Notes under the pieces: generated by a model | Databases searched by the model: none | Told to the model about the DNA's origin: nothing | Seen by the model: only the letters and a program-made list of their open reading frames with translations | In this document: positions 16,542-27,457 of the stretch, in pieces | Position numbering within the stretch: position 1 is the first letter of the stretch | Layout: each line of letters begins with the position of its first letter | Made by a program: the position numbers and the translations under genes | Assembly (NCBI RefSeq): GCF_000577815.1 | Contig: NZ_CBYM010000014.1 | Span: 1-64,000 of the forward strand | Origin: Clostridium saudiense | GTDB taxonomy: Bacteria > Bacillota > Clostridia > Clostridiales > Clostridiaceae | Direction of reading: 5' to 3' | DNA length: 64,000 nucleotides

Positions 16542-18005
16542 ATGATACAGGATAATAAAAACTTAAAATTAGAAAATACATACTGTGAATTGCCAAATAT
16601 ATTTTATTCAAAAGAAATTCCTGAAAAAATATTAAATCCTAAATTAGTAGAATTTAATAAAGAGTTAGCAGAAGATTTAGGATTAGATTTAAAGTTTTTA
16701 AATAGTGACGAAGGAATACAGTATTTAGTAGGAAATAAACTTTTAGAAGGAAGTACACCAATAGCACAAGCCTATGCAGGTCATCAATTTGGACACTTTA
16801 CAATGCTTGGAGATGGTAGAGCTATACTTTTAGGTGAATTTATATCAAGAAATGGACAAAGATTTGATATTCAACTTAAAGGAGCAGGAAAAACTAAATA
16901 TTCAAGAGGTGGAGATGGAAAAGCAGCTTTAGGGCCAATGCTTAGAGAATATATAATAAGCGAAGGTATGTATGGGCTTAAAATTCCAACAACCCGTAGT
17001 TTAGCAGTTATTTCTACTGGTGAAAATGTAATAAGAGAAGAAATTTTAGAAGGTGCATTATTAGTACGTATAGCAAAAAGTCATATACGAGTTGGAACAT
17101 TTCAATTTGCAAGAAATTTTGGAGATGTTGAAGATCTTAAAAAACTAGCAGATTATACTTTAAATAGACACTTTAAAAAAGATACCTATGAAGGAAATCC
17201 TTACTTATATCTTCTAAAAGAGGTTATAAATAATCAAGCAAAACTTATTTCAAAATGGCAGCTAGTTGGATTTATTCATGGTGTTATGAATACTGATAAT
17301 ATGACGATTAGTGGAGAAACTATAGATTATGGTCCATGTGCATTTATGGATTCATATGATATAAATACAGTATTTAGTTCTATTGATATTAATGGAAGAT
17401 ATGCTTATGGAAATCAGCCTAAAATTGGTGTTTGGAACTTAACTAGATTTGCGGAAAGTTTACTACCATTACTAGATGATGATATAGATAATGCAATTAA
17501 AATAGCTGAAGAGGCATTATCAAACTATGGAAAATTATATAATGAGTATTATTTTAATGGAATGAGAGCAAAGCTTGGGTTATTTAATAAAGAAGAGAAA
17601 GATGAAAATTTAATTTTATCACTTTTAACTATAATGAATAAATTTAAAGCTGATTATACAAATACTTTTTTAAACTTAACATTAGGTAATTTAGAAGAAA
17701 TGAGTATTTTTAAAAGTGATGATTTTAAAAAGTGGTATGAATCATGGCAAGCTAGATTAGCTAAACAAAATAAATCTAGAGATGAAATTAAAAAACTTAT
17801 GCAATCAAACAATCCAACAGTAATACCAAGAAATTATATTGTAGAGAATGCAATAAAAGCTGCAGTAAATAATAATGACTATAGTGTTATAAATAAGTTT
17901 TTAGAAGCTCTTAAGAATCCTTATGATTATTCAAATATAAGTGAAGAGTACTCAAAAATACCAGAAGTGCCATCTTGTCCTTATAAAACATATTGTGGTA
18001 CGTAA
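16542..18005 (+). CDS. selO: Protein adenylyltransferase SelO (YdiU family)
   Basis: The 487-residue pseudokinase transfers AMP to protein hydroxyl side chains; in E. coli it links to oxidative stress. Seen: [23 protein letters not shown], the inverted-kinase ATP site [20 protein letters not shown], and the metal-binding HGVMNTDNM and DYGPCAFMD motifs. The C-terminus is [10 protein letters not shown]; eukaryotic and some bacterial members have a Cys or Sec redox centre there, and here a Cys is kept. SD AAGGAG before ATG 16542. Monocistronic. Confidence 0.92.
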   Translation: MIQDNKNLKLENTYCELPNIFYSKEIPEKILNPKLVEFNKELAEDLGLDLKFLNSDEGIQYLVGNKLLEGSTPIAQAYAGHQFGHFTMLGDGRAILLGEFISRNGQRFDIQLKGAGKTKYSRGGDGKAALGPMLREYIISEGMYGLKIPTTRSLAVISTGENVIREEILEGALLVRIAKSHIRVGTFQFARNFGDVEDLKKLADYTLNRHFKKDTYEGNPYLYLLKEVINNQAKLISKWQLVGFIHGVMNTDNMTISGETIDYGPCAFMDSYDINTVFSSIDINGRYAYGNQPKIGVWNLTRFAESLLPLLDDDIDNAIKIAEEALSNYGKLYNEYYFNGMRAKLGLFNKEEKDENLILSLLTIMNKFKADYTNTFLNLTLGNLEEMSIFKSDDFKKWYESWQARLAKQNKSRDEIKKLMQSNNPTVIPRNYIVENAIKAAVNNNDYSVINKFLEALKNPYDYSNISEEYSKIPEVPSCPYKTYCGT

Positions 18006-18021
18006 TTAAAAAAATAGGGGG

Positions 18022-18068
18022 GAAATTAATCTTGTAGATAAAATATTATTTTCAGGATTAATTTTTTA
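18022..18068 (+). terminator. Terminator after selO
   Basis: AAATTAATC pairs with GATTAATTT, ending in TTTTTT. Confidence 0.65.
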
Positions 18069-18182
18069 TTTTATATAAATATATTAATCCAATAATTGGT
18101 ATACATAAAATTATGAAAAAATCAACCTTAAATTGTAAAAGTATGATATAATATAATGATAAACATATAAGGAGGTAATTAT

Positions 18183-18689
18183 ATGTTCAATGTAGGTGAC
18201 AAAATTGTTTACCCAGGTCAAGGTGTTGGTATTATTTCATGTATTGAAGAAAGAGAGTTTAAAGGTGAGGAACAAAACTTTTACGAAATAGACATAGTAA
18301 ATAGTACAATGAAGTTAAAATTACCAGCTAGTAGATTTGAAAATGCTAATATTAGATTAGTTAGTGATTCAGAGGAAATTGATAATAGTCTTAAAGATAT
18401 AGTTAATTATACTGAAGAAGTTGATAATCTACAAAAATCTGTTAAAAGAGAAAGAGAAGAAAATAATAGTAAGAAAGTTAAAAATGGAACTTTCGATGAT
18501 TATTTAAGTGTAGTTTGTAACTTAACACAAGTTAAAAACTGTGGAAATGCAAATTCAAGTGAAAGTCAAACATTAAATTCAACGAGAGGCTTTGTAGTTC
18601 AAGAAATATCTGAAGTTAAAGGGATGAGTATTGAAGAGGCTAATGAGTTTTTAGATGGACATTTAGATGTATTTTCAAATAATAAATAA
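18183..18689 (+). CDS. CarD/CdnL-family transcription regulator
   Basis: The 168-residue protein starts with the Tudor-like RNA-polymerase-interacting fold (MFNVGDKIVYPGQGVGIISC; residues 1-60, with KLPASRFENANIR) and continues into a helical C-terminal domain (about 70-165). CarD/CdnL proteins bind the RNAP beta subunit and stabilise open complexes at promoters. The charged middle (KREREENNSKK) is longer than usual. SD AAGGAGG. Probably its own transcription unit. Confidence 0.88.
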   Translation: MFNVGDKIVYPGQGVGIISCIEEREFKGEEQNFYEIDIVNSTMKLKLPASRFENANIRLVSDSEEIDNSLKDIVNYTEEVDNLQKSVKREREENNSKKVKNGTFDDYLSVVCNLTQVKNCGNANSSESQTLNSTRGFVVQEISEVKGMSIEEANEFLDGHLDVFSNNK

Positions 18690-18837
18690 AAAACTCTTGC
18701 AATTTTAATTTATTATGATAAAATAATAAACATAGCCAAAAAAATAAAGATTTTAATATATATATGTATGTAAATTTCTACTTACTTAGAAGCTTATATT
18801 ATTAAATGTATTTGTCTTTGAAAAGGAGGAAATTTAT

Positions 18838-18993
18838 ATGACTGATAAGACTTTAGTATGCAGAGATTGTGGTTCTGAATTCGTATTCACTACTGGAGAA
18901 CAAGAATTCTACAAAGAAAAAGGATTCACTAACGAACCAACAAGATGTGTTGCTTGTAGAAGAGCTAAAAAAGAACAACAAAATAGAAGATAA
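18838..18993 (+). CDS. Small zinc-ribbon protein
   Basis: The 51-residue protein has two CxxC knuckles: CRDCGSEFVFTTGEQEFY and RCVACRRAKK. This is the short zinc-ribbon family common in Clostridia, of unknown role, probably RNA- or ribosome-associated given the basic tail KKEQQNRR. SD AAAGGAGGAAAT is perfect, and GC and codon use (TTC, AAC, ACT) suggest high expression. It is followed by a strong terminator. Confidence 0.88.
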   Translation: MTDKTLVCRDCGSEFVFTTGEQEFYKEKGFTNEPTRCVACRRAKKEQQNRR

Positions 18994-19005
18994 TTCTGTT
19001 AAGTT

Positions 19006-19037
19006 TAAGGAACTACTTTTTAAGTAGTTCCTTTTTT
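19006..19037 (+). terminator. Terminator after zinc-ribbon gene
   Basis: AAGGAACTACTT pairs with AAGTAGTTCCTTTTTT. Confidence 0.9.
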
Positions 19038-19053
19038 GATGTATTTAGAATAT

Positions 19054-19070
19054 CACAGGTTCGACCTGTG
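19054..19070. repeat. CACAGGT-TCG-ACCTGTG hairpin
   Basis: A perfect 7-bp stem with a 3-base loop, unusually GC-rich for this DNA. It superficially resembles a tRNA T-arm, but no acceptor or anticodon arm is present. Confidence 0.4.
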
Positions 19071-19220
19071 GTTCTAGAAAGCTTTTAGCGGTGAGTAGAA
19101 ATAAAAAAACTATATTATGAGTTAAAATATAATAAAAAGTTATAAGTTTTTTTGCAGAATACTTTTTATATTTGAAAATTACCATAAGGTATATTATACT
19201 AAAAACTGAAAAACTTAATA

Positions 19221-19263
19221 TGGACAGTTCATTAAGACCATCCTGTCCTTAAACAAAACTAGG
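19221..19263 (+). ncRNA. preQ1-I riboswitch
   Basis: GGACAG (19222-19227) pairs with CTGTCC (19243-19248) around a C-containing loop. The single-stranded tail TTAAACAAAACTAGG (19249-19263) closely follows the preQ1-I pattern, in which an A-rich tail folds back as a pseudoknot onto the loop. It precedes a terminator and the queuosine-pathway gene queC. In this class ligand binding shuts off expression. Confidence 0.85.
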
Positions 19264-19292
19264 CTAAGAAATATTAAATAGATTAAAAAGTT

Positions 19293-19340
19293 AAGGTTTA
19301 TTTTATTATGCTAGTTTGTGTAATAAAATAAACCTTTTTT
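19293..19340 (+). terminator. Riboswitch expression-platform terminator
   Basis: AAGGTTTATTTTATTA pairs with TAATAAAATAAACCTT, then TTTT, 45 bp before queC. A stand-alone terminator between the aptamer and queC fits riboswitch-controlled transcription termination. Confidence 0.85.
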
Positions 19341-19385
19341 ATTTAATAAAATAAGGCCTAAAAATATTAAATAGGAGTGATAAGT

Positions 19386-20042
19386 ATGAATAAGAAAGCA
19401 GTAGTTGTATTTAGTGGAGGCCAAGATTCTACAACATGTTTATTTTGGGCCCTTAAAAAATTTGATGAAGTAATAGCAGTTACATTTAATTATAATCAGA
19501 GGCATAGCTTAGAAATTGAGTGTGCAAAAAATATTGCAAAGGAATTAGGGGTAGAGCATCATATTTTAGATATGGATTTATTAAATCAATTAGCTCCAAA
19601 TGCTCTTACTCGTAATAATATAGAAATAAAAGAAGGAGAAGGCAAAGAGCCACCATCAACTTTTGTTGAAGGACGTAATATGTTATTTTTAACTTTTGCT
19701 GCAGTTTTGGCAAAAGTAAAGGGGGCAAAACATATTGTAACAGGTGTATGTGAAACAGATTTTAGCGGATATCCTGATTGTAGAGATGTATTTATTAAAT
19801 CACTTAATGTTACACTTAATTTAGCTATGGATTATGATTTTGTAGTTCATACTCCTTTAATGTGGATAGATAAGGCACAAACTTGGGAACTTGCAGATAG
19901 CTTTGGAAAATTAGATTATATTAGAGAAAAAACTCTTACTTGTTATAATGGAATAATAGGTAATGGATGTGGAGAGTGTCCAGCTTGTAAATTAAGAAGA
20001 AATGGTCTAGAAAAGTATTTAAAAATAAAAGACAATAAATAA
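19386..20042 (+). CDS. queC: 7-cyano-7-deazaguanine (preQ0) synthase
   Basis: The 218-residue ATP-dependent ligase converts 7-carboxy-7-deazaguanine and ammonia to preQ0 in queuosine synthesis. Seen: PP-loop [14 protein letters not shown] at the N-terminus, [26 protein letters not shown], and the C-terminal zinc site [14 protein letters not shown] with the preceding C of TCYNG. ATG 19386 is chosen because AGGAGTG lies 6 nt upstream; an in-frame GTG at 19377 falls inside that SD. queD, queE and queF are not adjacent, so the control is local through the preQ1 leader. Confidence 0.95.
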   Translation: MNKKAVVVFSGGQDSTTCLFWALKKFDEVIAVTFNYNQRHSLEIECAKNIAKELGVEHHILDMDLLNQLAPNALTRNNIEIKEGEGKEPPSTFVEGRNMLFLTFAAVLAKVKGAKHIVTGVCETDFSGYPDCRDVFIKSLNVTLNLAMDYDFVVHTPLMWIDKAQTWELADSFGKLDYIREKTLTCYNGIIGNGCGECPACKLRRNGLEKYLKIKDNK

Positions 20043-20098
20043 TAGCATAAATTTATTATTAAAATTAGGACTTATAAGAACATGTAATTATAAAAATT

Positions 20099-20109
20099 CA
20101 ATCGCATAC
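20099..20109. promoter_or_regulatory. MarR operator half at marR promoter
   Basis: CAATCGCATAC precedes marR. It equals the first 11 bases of the reverse complement of the full site at 20632 (CAATCGCATACGATTG), pointing to autoregulation. Confidence 0.5.
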
Positions 20110-20165
20110 TATTTACTTTTATAATTTTAAATAGTATATTATGTATGTAGATTGGAGTGATATAA

Positions 20166-20591
20166 TTGGATATAGATAATACTTGTGGAATGTTAATTAG
20201 GCAAATACACAATTCATTAGAAAAAATGTCAAATAAAGATTTAAAGGAAAAAGGATTAACTCTTGTACAAGTGTCAGCATTGTTTAGTATAAATGATACT
20301 GCAGAAAAGAAAGTAACATTTAAAGAGCTAGAAAAAATACTTCATCTTGCACAATCTACTACAGTAGGGATTATTTCAAGATTAGAACAAAAAAATCTTG
20401 TAACAAGCTATATTGATGATAATGATAAAAGAATTAAATATGTTAGAATTACAGAACTTGGTGAACAATGCTGTAAAGAAGCTGAAGATTCTATGTTAAA
20501 AACTGAAACATTCCTTTTATCTAATTTAACAGAAATAGAAAAAGTACTATTTAAGGATTTACTAGAAAAAGTTAATAATACTTTAAAATAA
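20166..20591 (+). CDS. MarR-family regulator
   Basis: The 141-residue winged-helix repressor has LHLAQSTTVGIISRLEQKNLV as recognition helix and IDDNDKRIKYVRITELG as the wing, flanked by dimerisation helices. The start is TTG 20166 with SD TTGGAGTGA. It sits directly before the MATE exporter, and both promoters contain related CAATCG sites, so it most likely represses itself and the exporter until a toxic ligand binds. Confidence 0.9.
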   Translation: MDIDNTCGMLIRQIHNSLEKMSNKDLKEKGLTLVQVSALFSINDTAEKKVTFKELEKILHLAQSTTVGIISRLEQKNLVTSYIDDNDKRIKYVRITELGEQCCKEAEDSMLKTETFLLSNLTEIEKVLFKDLLEKVNNTLK

Positions 20592-20592
20592 A

Positions 20593-20616
20593 ATGCTCGT
20601 TTATATAAACGAGCAT
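20593..20616. repeat. 24-bp perfect palindrome after marR
   Basis: ATGCTCGTTTAT and its exact complement ATAAACGAGCAT begin right after the marR stop codon. No T tract follows, so it may slow rather than end transcription, or serve as a second protein site. Confidence 0.6.
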
Positions 20617-20631
20617 ATAATAAAATATAAT

Positions 20632-20647
20632 CAATCGTATGCGATTG
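20632..20647. promoter_or_regulatory. MarR operator before MATE gene
   Basis: CAATCG-TATG-CGATTG is an inverted repeat 18 bp upstream of the MATE start codon, sharing its sequence with the marR upstream site. Confidence 0.6.
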
Positions 20648-20664
20648 AATTTGAAGGGATTATA

Positions 20665-22050
20665 ATGGAAAACAATAACTCTTTAGAGGCATTTAATTCA
20701 ATGCCAGTATCGAAAGCGGTAATTAAGAATGCTATTCCAGCTATGATAGCAATGTTAATGGTTCTTATTTATAATTTGGCAGATACTTTTTTTATTGGTC
20801 AAACACATGATGCTTATCAAGTTGCAGCAGTTTCTCTTGCAACACCAGTATTTCTAATGTTTATGGCTGTAGGTACAGTTTTTGGGATTGGTGGTACATC
20901 GGTAATTTCTCGTGCTTTAGGAGAAGGCCGTAAGGAATATGCTAAAAAAGTATGTTCTTTTTGTATGTGGTCATGTGTAATTGTGGGTATTGCAATGTCT
21001 TTAGTGTTTTTAATTTTTATGGATCAAATTCTTTCTTTAATAGGTGCAAGTAGTGATACTTGGGATTTTGCAAGAAGTTATCTTATTATTGTATCTTTAA
21101 GTGGTCCTTTTGTACTTATTTCAAATTGTTATTCAAATATTTTACGTGCTGAAGGTCAAGCAAATAAAGCTATGATGGGTCAACTTATAGGCAATTTTCT
21201 TAATATTATACTTGATCCAATTATGATTTTAGGATTTGGATGGAATATAAAGGGTGCAGCAATAGCTACTGTTATTGGTAATTTAGCAGCAGCAGCATAT
21301 TATATTCTTTATTTCATTAGGGGAAAATCATCTCTAAGTATAAATATTAATGATTTTTCAATTAAAGATAAAATATGTAGTGGTGTTTTAATTATAGGTA
21401 TTCCAGCTTCTCTTGCGTCAGTTATGATGAGTATTTCACAAATTATAATGAACGGGCTTATGGCTGGATATGGCGATATGGCACTTGCTGGAATTGGAGT
21501 TGCAATGAAAGTAACTATGATTACAGGAATGATTTCAATGGGAATTGGGCAAGGAGTTCAGCCTTTATTAGGTTATTGTGTTGGTGCTAATACATGGGAT
21601 AGATTTAAGAAAATAATGAAATTTTCATTGATATTTTCTTTCTTACTTGGCTTAATACTTACAGTTTTATGTTATTTGTTTACAAATTCAATAGTTAGTG
21701 CATTTTTAACCGAACCTAGTGCATTTGATTATTCTGTACAATTTTCAAGAATATTGCTTACAACAAGTACATTTTTTGGAGTGTTCTATGTATTAACTAA
21801 CGCTTTACAAGCTATGGGAGCAGCAGTTTCATCTTTAATTATTAATTTAAGTAGACAAGGACTTATATATATTCCTGCATTATTTATTTTAAGAGAAGCT
21901 TTAGGAATAACAGGTCTTGCATAGTCACAGCCTGTAGCAGATATTTTATCTATTTTGATAGCAATAGTTTTATATTTATGGGTATCTAAAAAGATGATGA
22001 AATTAGAAGAGGATAAGGAATATAAAGAGTATAAAATAAATTCAAACTAA
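20665..22050 (+). pseudogene. MATE-family drug exporter, interrupted by in-frame TAG
   Basis: Twelve-helix MATE antiporter (NorM/DinF-type; AIPAMIAMLMVLIYNLADTF, then GTSVISRALGEGRKEYAKK). The reading frame stops at TAG 21922-21924 (codon 420) but continues in frame for 42 more codons, from SQPVADILSILIAIVLYLWV to a natural TAA at 22050. MATE proteins usually have Trp or Gln at this point (e.g. WSQPVAD), so one base change (TGG or CAG to TAG) explains it. The product would lose its last helix. Start ATG 20665 with SD GAAGGGA; an upstream in-frame ATG at 20593 lies inside the palindrome. A sequencing error is possible. Confidence 0.8.
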
Positions 22051-22072
22051 CATGTATATAATATAAATATTT

Positions 22073-22114
22073 TATAGGCTATAGATAAATTTATATAATT
22101 ATCTATAGCCTATA
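22073..22114. terminator. Bidirectional terminator
   Basis: TATAGGCTATAGATAA pairs exactly with TTATCTATAGCCTATA between convergent genes. Confidence 0.75.
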
Positions 22115-22124
22115 CTTATATAAG

Positions 22125-22775
22125 TTATTCTTCTAAACTAACTAGTTTTAAATTGCTTTTTCTGTTATCAAGAGGATTGTTGTTTATATGTTCAATCTTA
22201 TGATTTTCTTCTCTTGGCATAATAATATCTTCAAGATGAATTCTTCCTTCAGGAGTATTTGCTACAACAGATATTTTATTATGAGATTTATGTAGCACCC
22301 AACTATATTTTTCATTGATAACAATAGGCAAATCTTCTTCAGATATTAAAGCAATACCTTCCTTTTTACCAAACTTATCTTTTAAAATAATAGAAACAAC
22401 ACCATCTTTTTTCTCATATTCATTCATAGTATTTTGATTAAAAATCTCTAAGTTACACTTTCTATTATCTAATGTATCACCATTAATATATCTAATAGGA
22501 GCTTTAGGATTTACATTTAATATAACACTTTGAAGACTTTGTTTTAATGGTTTAGATTTTTTATTCTTTTTTGTCGAACTAATATTTTGCACTATGTAAT
22601 TATTATAATCTTTATTCCATTCTGCAAACCAAGTTCCCATATTTTTTATCTTTTCTAAATTTTCAAGATCAATTTTAGTTATAAGCTCAGTTCCATCTTT
22701 TTTTAATACTGTAATATAAGCAACATCTTCTTTTACTTCATAGTAGTTACCTATATCATTAATAATTTTATTCAA
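22125..22775 (-). CDS. Tandem HNH-type protein (HNH_3-like repeats)
   Basis: The 216-residue protein consists of two related halves. Each ends in an HNH_3-like signature: IRYINGDTLDNRKCNLEIF (about 93-111) and KIEHINNNPLDNRKSNLKLV (about 193-212). The first copy has Tyr where the second keeps the His, so only the second may be catalytic. Such proteins resemble homing-endonuclease and phage HNH proteins; no intron or intein host is visible. I choose TTG 22775 because SD GAGGTG lies 6 nt upstream; the GTG at 22784 overlaps that SD. Upstream (22776-23004) there is only AT-rich DNA. Confidence 0.75.
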   Translation of the reverse strand: MNKIINDIGNYYEVKEDVAYITVLKKDGTELITKIDLENLEKIKNMGTWFAEWNKDYNNYIVQNISSTKKNKKSKPLKQSLQSVILNVNPKAPIRYINGDTLDNRKCNLEIFNQNTMNEYEKKDGVVSIILKDKFGKKEGIALISEEDLPIVINEKYSWVLHKSHNKISVVANTPEGRIHLEDIIMPREENHKIEHINNNPLDNRKSNLKLVSLEE

Positions 22776-23004
22776 TTTTAACACCTCACTAATTTAATTA
22801 AAGTCACATAAGTATAGCAAAGTATTGGAAGAAAAGCAAAAAAATAATGAAATTTAAGTTGTTCATTAGTTATTATATAGAAAATTTATAAAATCTATGT
22901 GTTTAAGGATAGCAATTGAATAATAAAAAAATATATGTATTTCATTACTAGAAGTTTGGGTATTTGATAGTGATGATTAATGATAATATAAAGAGATTAT
23001 CAAA

Positions 23005-23018
23005 GAATAACGTTTACA
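23005..23018. promoter_or_regulatory. Partial cre-like site
   Basis: Reverse-strand TGTAAACGTTATTC matches the CcpA consensus TGNAANCGNTNNCA except at its last two defined bases. It lies 52 bp before the GH43 gene. Confidence 0.35.
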
Positions 23019-23045
23019 AAGATAGTGTTATAATTGTAAATTTAG

Positions 23046-24566
<1,521 letters not shown>

Positions 24567-24647
24567 TATAAGTAGTAATATTTAATTTGTGTAAAGTATG
24601 ATTTATCAAATAAGTTATGATTATCGGTATTATAAAGAATAAAAAAG

Positions 24648-24700
24648 AAAAGATAAAATACTAATGACATAAGAGCAATGCATTAGTATTTTATCTTTTT
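24648..24700 (+). terminator. Terminator after GH43 gene
   Basis: A 19-bp stem starting AAAAGATAAAATACTAATG, ending in TTTTT. The remainder of the 618-bp gap holds a weaker TCTAGA...TCTAGA hairpin near 24874-24908 and the promoter at 25006. Confidence 0.85.
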
Positions 24701-25005
24701 AGAAAAAGAAGCTTTTGGAATCTTTTCCTCACTATTAGTATGTCAATATTATTAGAAAAAATACATAAAAATTAATAGCTAAATATATAAAAGTTTTTAA
24801 GATTAAAAATAATAAATAAAAAATACCAACTTTTCAGCTAAAGATACTTTGTGTCTTTTGAAGTTAAAATAGTCTAGAGGTGGGATAGTGATATTCTATT
24901 TCTAGATTATATTTTTATTTAATTTTCTTAAAGAATTAGTTTAATAATAAGTATTTAGTATCAATGATAATTTTATTTTTACTCTTCAATAATAGATAAA
25001 AAACA

Positions 25006-25036
25006 TTGACTTTAGAGTTAACTTAAATGGTATAGT
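25006..25036 (+). promoter_or_regulatory. MerR-type promoter, copy 3
   Basis: TTGACT (25006-25011), 19-bp spacer containing TTAGAGTTAACTTAAATGG, TATAGT (25031-25036). It shares AGAGTTAACTT with the copies at 6941 and 11848, and leaves a leader of about 140 nt before the larE-like gene. Confidence 0.68.
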
Positions 25037-25184
25037 GTAATTATATAAATTATAAGAAGATTAGCATAAAAATATTAGTAAATACAAAATATTTAAGAGG
25101 TTATATTTAGAAAAATATATAATTAACTAAAGATAATTTTAACAGTTTTATATAACTACTATATTATTATGAAAGGGTGAGATT

Positions 25185-25979
25185 ATGAGAGAGAAGTATA
25201 ATAATTTAATTAATAGTCTAAAGGAAAAGGGAAAAATATGTATTGCATTTTCGGGGGGAGTAGACTCAACATTTTTATTAAAGGTTGCACAAAATGTTTT
25301 AGGAGAAAATGTATTAGCTATTACAGTTAGATCTTCTATGTATCCAGATAGGGAATTAAAAGAAAGTAAGGAATTTTGTAAGTCACTTAAAATAAAACAT
25401 ATATTTTTAGATGCAAATGAATACAGTGTACCAGAATTTGTAGCAAATAGTAAGGATAGATGTTATTTTTGTAAAAAGGGTATATTTTCTAAGCTAAAGG
25501 AAATAGCCAAAAAAGAAGGTTTTGATATTGTTGCAGATGGAAGTAATTTAGATGATGAAGGTGATTATAGACCAGGAATTAAAGCATTAAAGGAATTAGG
25601 AATAATTAGTCCATTAAAAGAAGCGGGACTAACTAAAAATGAAATAAGAGAATTATCTAAGGAATTAGGCTTATCAACATGGGACAAGCCTTCTATGGCA
25701 TGTCTTGCTTCAAGAATACCTTATGGTAGTGTAATAACAAGAGAGAAGCTAAAGAAGATAGAAATTGCTGAAGAATTTTTATTGAGTAATAATTTTAAGC
25801 AATTTAGGGTAAGGTATTATGATGATTTAGCTAAAATAGAAGTATTAAAAGAAGATATTCCAAAAGTGTTACAACTATCAGAGGTAATTATAGCAAAATT
25901 TAAAGAAATAGGGTTTAATTATATAACTCTTGATTTAGAGGGTTATAGAACTGGAAGTATGAATGAAACATTAAGGTAA
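25185..25979 (+). CDS. larE: LarE-like ATP-dependent sulfurtransferase
   Basis: The 264-residue PP-loop protein belongs to the LarE family, which supplies sulfur for the nickel-pincer cofactor of lactate racemase. Seen: FSGGVDSTFLLK (22-33), DRCYFCKKG with C93 and C96, and KPSMACLASRIPYG with C173. Three Cys residues in these positions match the LarE subtype that binds a [4Fe-4S] cluster, as opposed to the single sacrificial Cys type. No larA, larB or larC is in the window. SD AAAGGGTG. A different sulfur-transfer role cannot be excluded. Confidence 0.85.
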   Translation: MREKYNNLINSLKEKGKICIAFSGGVDSTFLLKVAQNVLGENVLAITVRSSMYPDRELKESKEFCKSLKIKHIFLDANEYSVPEFVANSKDRCYFCKKGIFSKLKEIAKKEGFDIVADGSNLDDEGDYRPGIKALKELGIISPLKEAGLTKNEIRELSKELGLSTWDKPSMACLASRIPYGSVITREKLKKIEIAEEFLLSNNFKQFRVRYYDDLAKIEVLKEDIPKVLQLSEVIIAKFKEIGFNYITLDLEGYRTGSMNETLR

Positions 25980-26065
25980 TTAAATACTCATTTAACTTAA
26001 GTAATAATAAATTATTTGTACACATAAGTTTATTATGAAGTATCGAAAATTTATTAGGAGAAACT

Positions 26066-27259
26066 ATGAAAAATGAGTTTATATTAAATGATAAAAAATT
26101 TAGAGCGTTTTGCATATATAGGCTGCTTTTTGGAATAAGCTACAGCATTATGATACCAATAATACCACTATTCTTTAAGTCAATAGGAATGGAAACTGTA
26201 ACTATAGGAATGGTAATTTCATTATATGGAGTAAGTAAGACAATAATGCAAATTCCCTTTGGAATTGTCTGTGATAAAATAGGGGATAAATTAACTCTAA
26301 AGTTAGCTTTATTGTTAATGGGGTTAGTACCTATTGGCTATATATTATCAAATACAAGCCTTCAGGCAGGAAGCTTATATGTTATTCAAGGTGCTATTCT
26401 TGGAATGGCAGCACCTGCAACTTATTCAGTACTTGCTAGGACATTGAATGTTAAAAGAAGAGGAGAGTGTACTGGCCTTGCTTCAGCAGTGTTTACTTTA
26501 GGTGGGGGAATAGGTGCTGCAATTGCAAGTTTTATATTAACAAAGTTAAATAACTTTAGTATGGCATTTAATATATCATCTCTTGGAATATTTTTTACAT
26601 TAATATATGTAATCATTAGAGTTAACAAAGTAAAACCTATGAAAAATAAAGATAATAAGAAAGAGAGTATAAAGGAAATTTTATATGAAATAAGAAGAAG
26701 AGAATTTGTTTGTAAAATTATTATTTTATCAAGTAGTGCATTTTTAGGAGATTATATTTATTCTTGTGTTGTAGCATTAATTCATTTTTATGGACAAGAT
26801 GTACTTCATGTATCAACGTCTTATACTTCTTCCATTATATCAGTATACTTATTAGTTTTTGGATTAGGTGCGCCAATAGCAGGATGGGTTAGTGATAAAA
26901 TAGGAAATAAAAAGCAATTATTATATTCTTTTTTTACTATGAATTTTACATTGTTAGGTCTTATTATAACTAGAAATGTAACTATATTTACTATAATAAT
27001 TATATTGTACTTCTTGGGTGCAACATATTTAAATGCTTCTGTACAAAGCTGTCTTTCGGAATTTGGATCATATCCTAAAATTAAAGGTTTTGTTTTTGGA
27101 GTTGTGGGGGCATCAGAGTCACTTGGATATGCAGTTGGACCACTGGTTTCATCTTATATTTATGAATATAATAAAAATTATTTATTTTTAGGTTTATTAA
27201 TGGTATCTATTTTTATTACTGCAATTTATGTGGTTTTATTCAATAAATCAGGAATATAA
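26066..27259 (+). CDS. MFS transporter
   Basis: A 397-residue, 12-helix MFS protein. Motif A is complete in loop 2-3 (GIVCDKIGDKLTLK, about 62-75) with its echo in loop 8-9 (GWVSDKIGNKKQL, about 275-287). It resembles bacterial drug-efflux MFS members; the substrate is unknown. It lies 86 bp after larE, perhaps on the same transcript, and is followed by a shortened paralogue. SD TAGGAG. Confidence 0.82.
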   Translation: MKNEFILNDKKFRAFCIYRLLFGISYSIMIPIIPLFFKSIGMETVTIGMVISLYGVSKTIMQIPFGIVCDKIGDKLTLKLALLLMGLVPIGYILSNTSLQAGSLYVIQGAILGMAAPATYSVLARTLNVKRRGECTGLASAVFTLGGGIGAAIASFILTKLNNFSMAFNISSLGIFFTLIYVIIRVNKVKPMKNKDNKKESIKEILYEIRRREFVCKIIILSSSAFLGDYIYSCVVALIHFYGQDVLHVSTSYTSSIISVYLLVFGLGAPIAGWVSDKIGNKKQLLYSFFTMNFTLLGLIITRNVTIFTIIIILYFLGATYLNASVQSCLSEFGSYPKIKGFVFGVVGASESLGYAVGPLVSSYIYEYNKNYLFLGLLMVSIFITAIYVVLFNKSGI

Positions 27260-27352
27260 AAATATTAACTAAAAGAAAAATCAATATGAAATAATATTAG
27301 AGTATAAAAAAGCTATAGTGATAAATAATAAAATAAACTGACTTCTTAACTT

Positions 27353-27397
27353 TAGATAGGGATTTAACTTCATTTGAAGTTTAGAATTTGCTATCTA
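27353..27397 (+). repeat. Nested hairpin between MFS paralogues
   Basis: TAGATAG/CTATCTA outer stem (27353-27359, 27391-27397) encloses AACTTCATTTGAAGTT. No U tract follows directly. It may be a leader structure of the next gene. Confidence 0.4.
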
Positions 27398-27457
27398 TAG
27401 TAGGTTATTATGACTAGTCAGCAGATAAAGTCTTCCTTATAATCAAAGGGGTTTATT

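Noticed and set aside
19054..19070. Possible tRNA T-arm (CACAGGTTCGACCTGTG)
   Set aside because: The 5-bp/7-base geometry of a T-arm does not fit and no other tRNA arms are present. It is a simple hairpin.
26610..26635. Fourth copy of the AGAGTTAAC promoter element
   Set aside because: It lies inside the MFS coding sequence without TTGAC or a -10 element.
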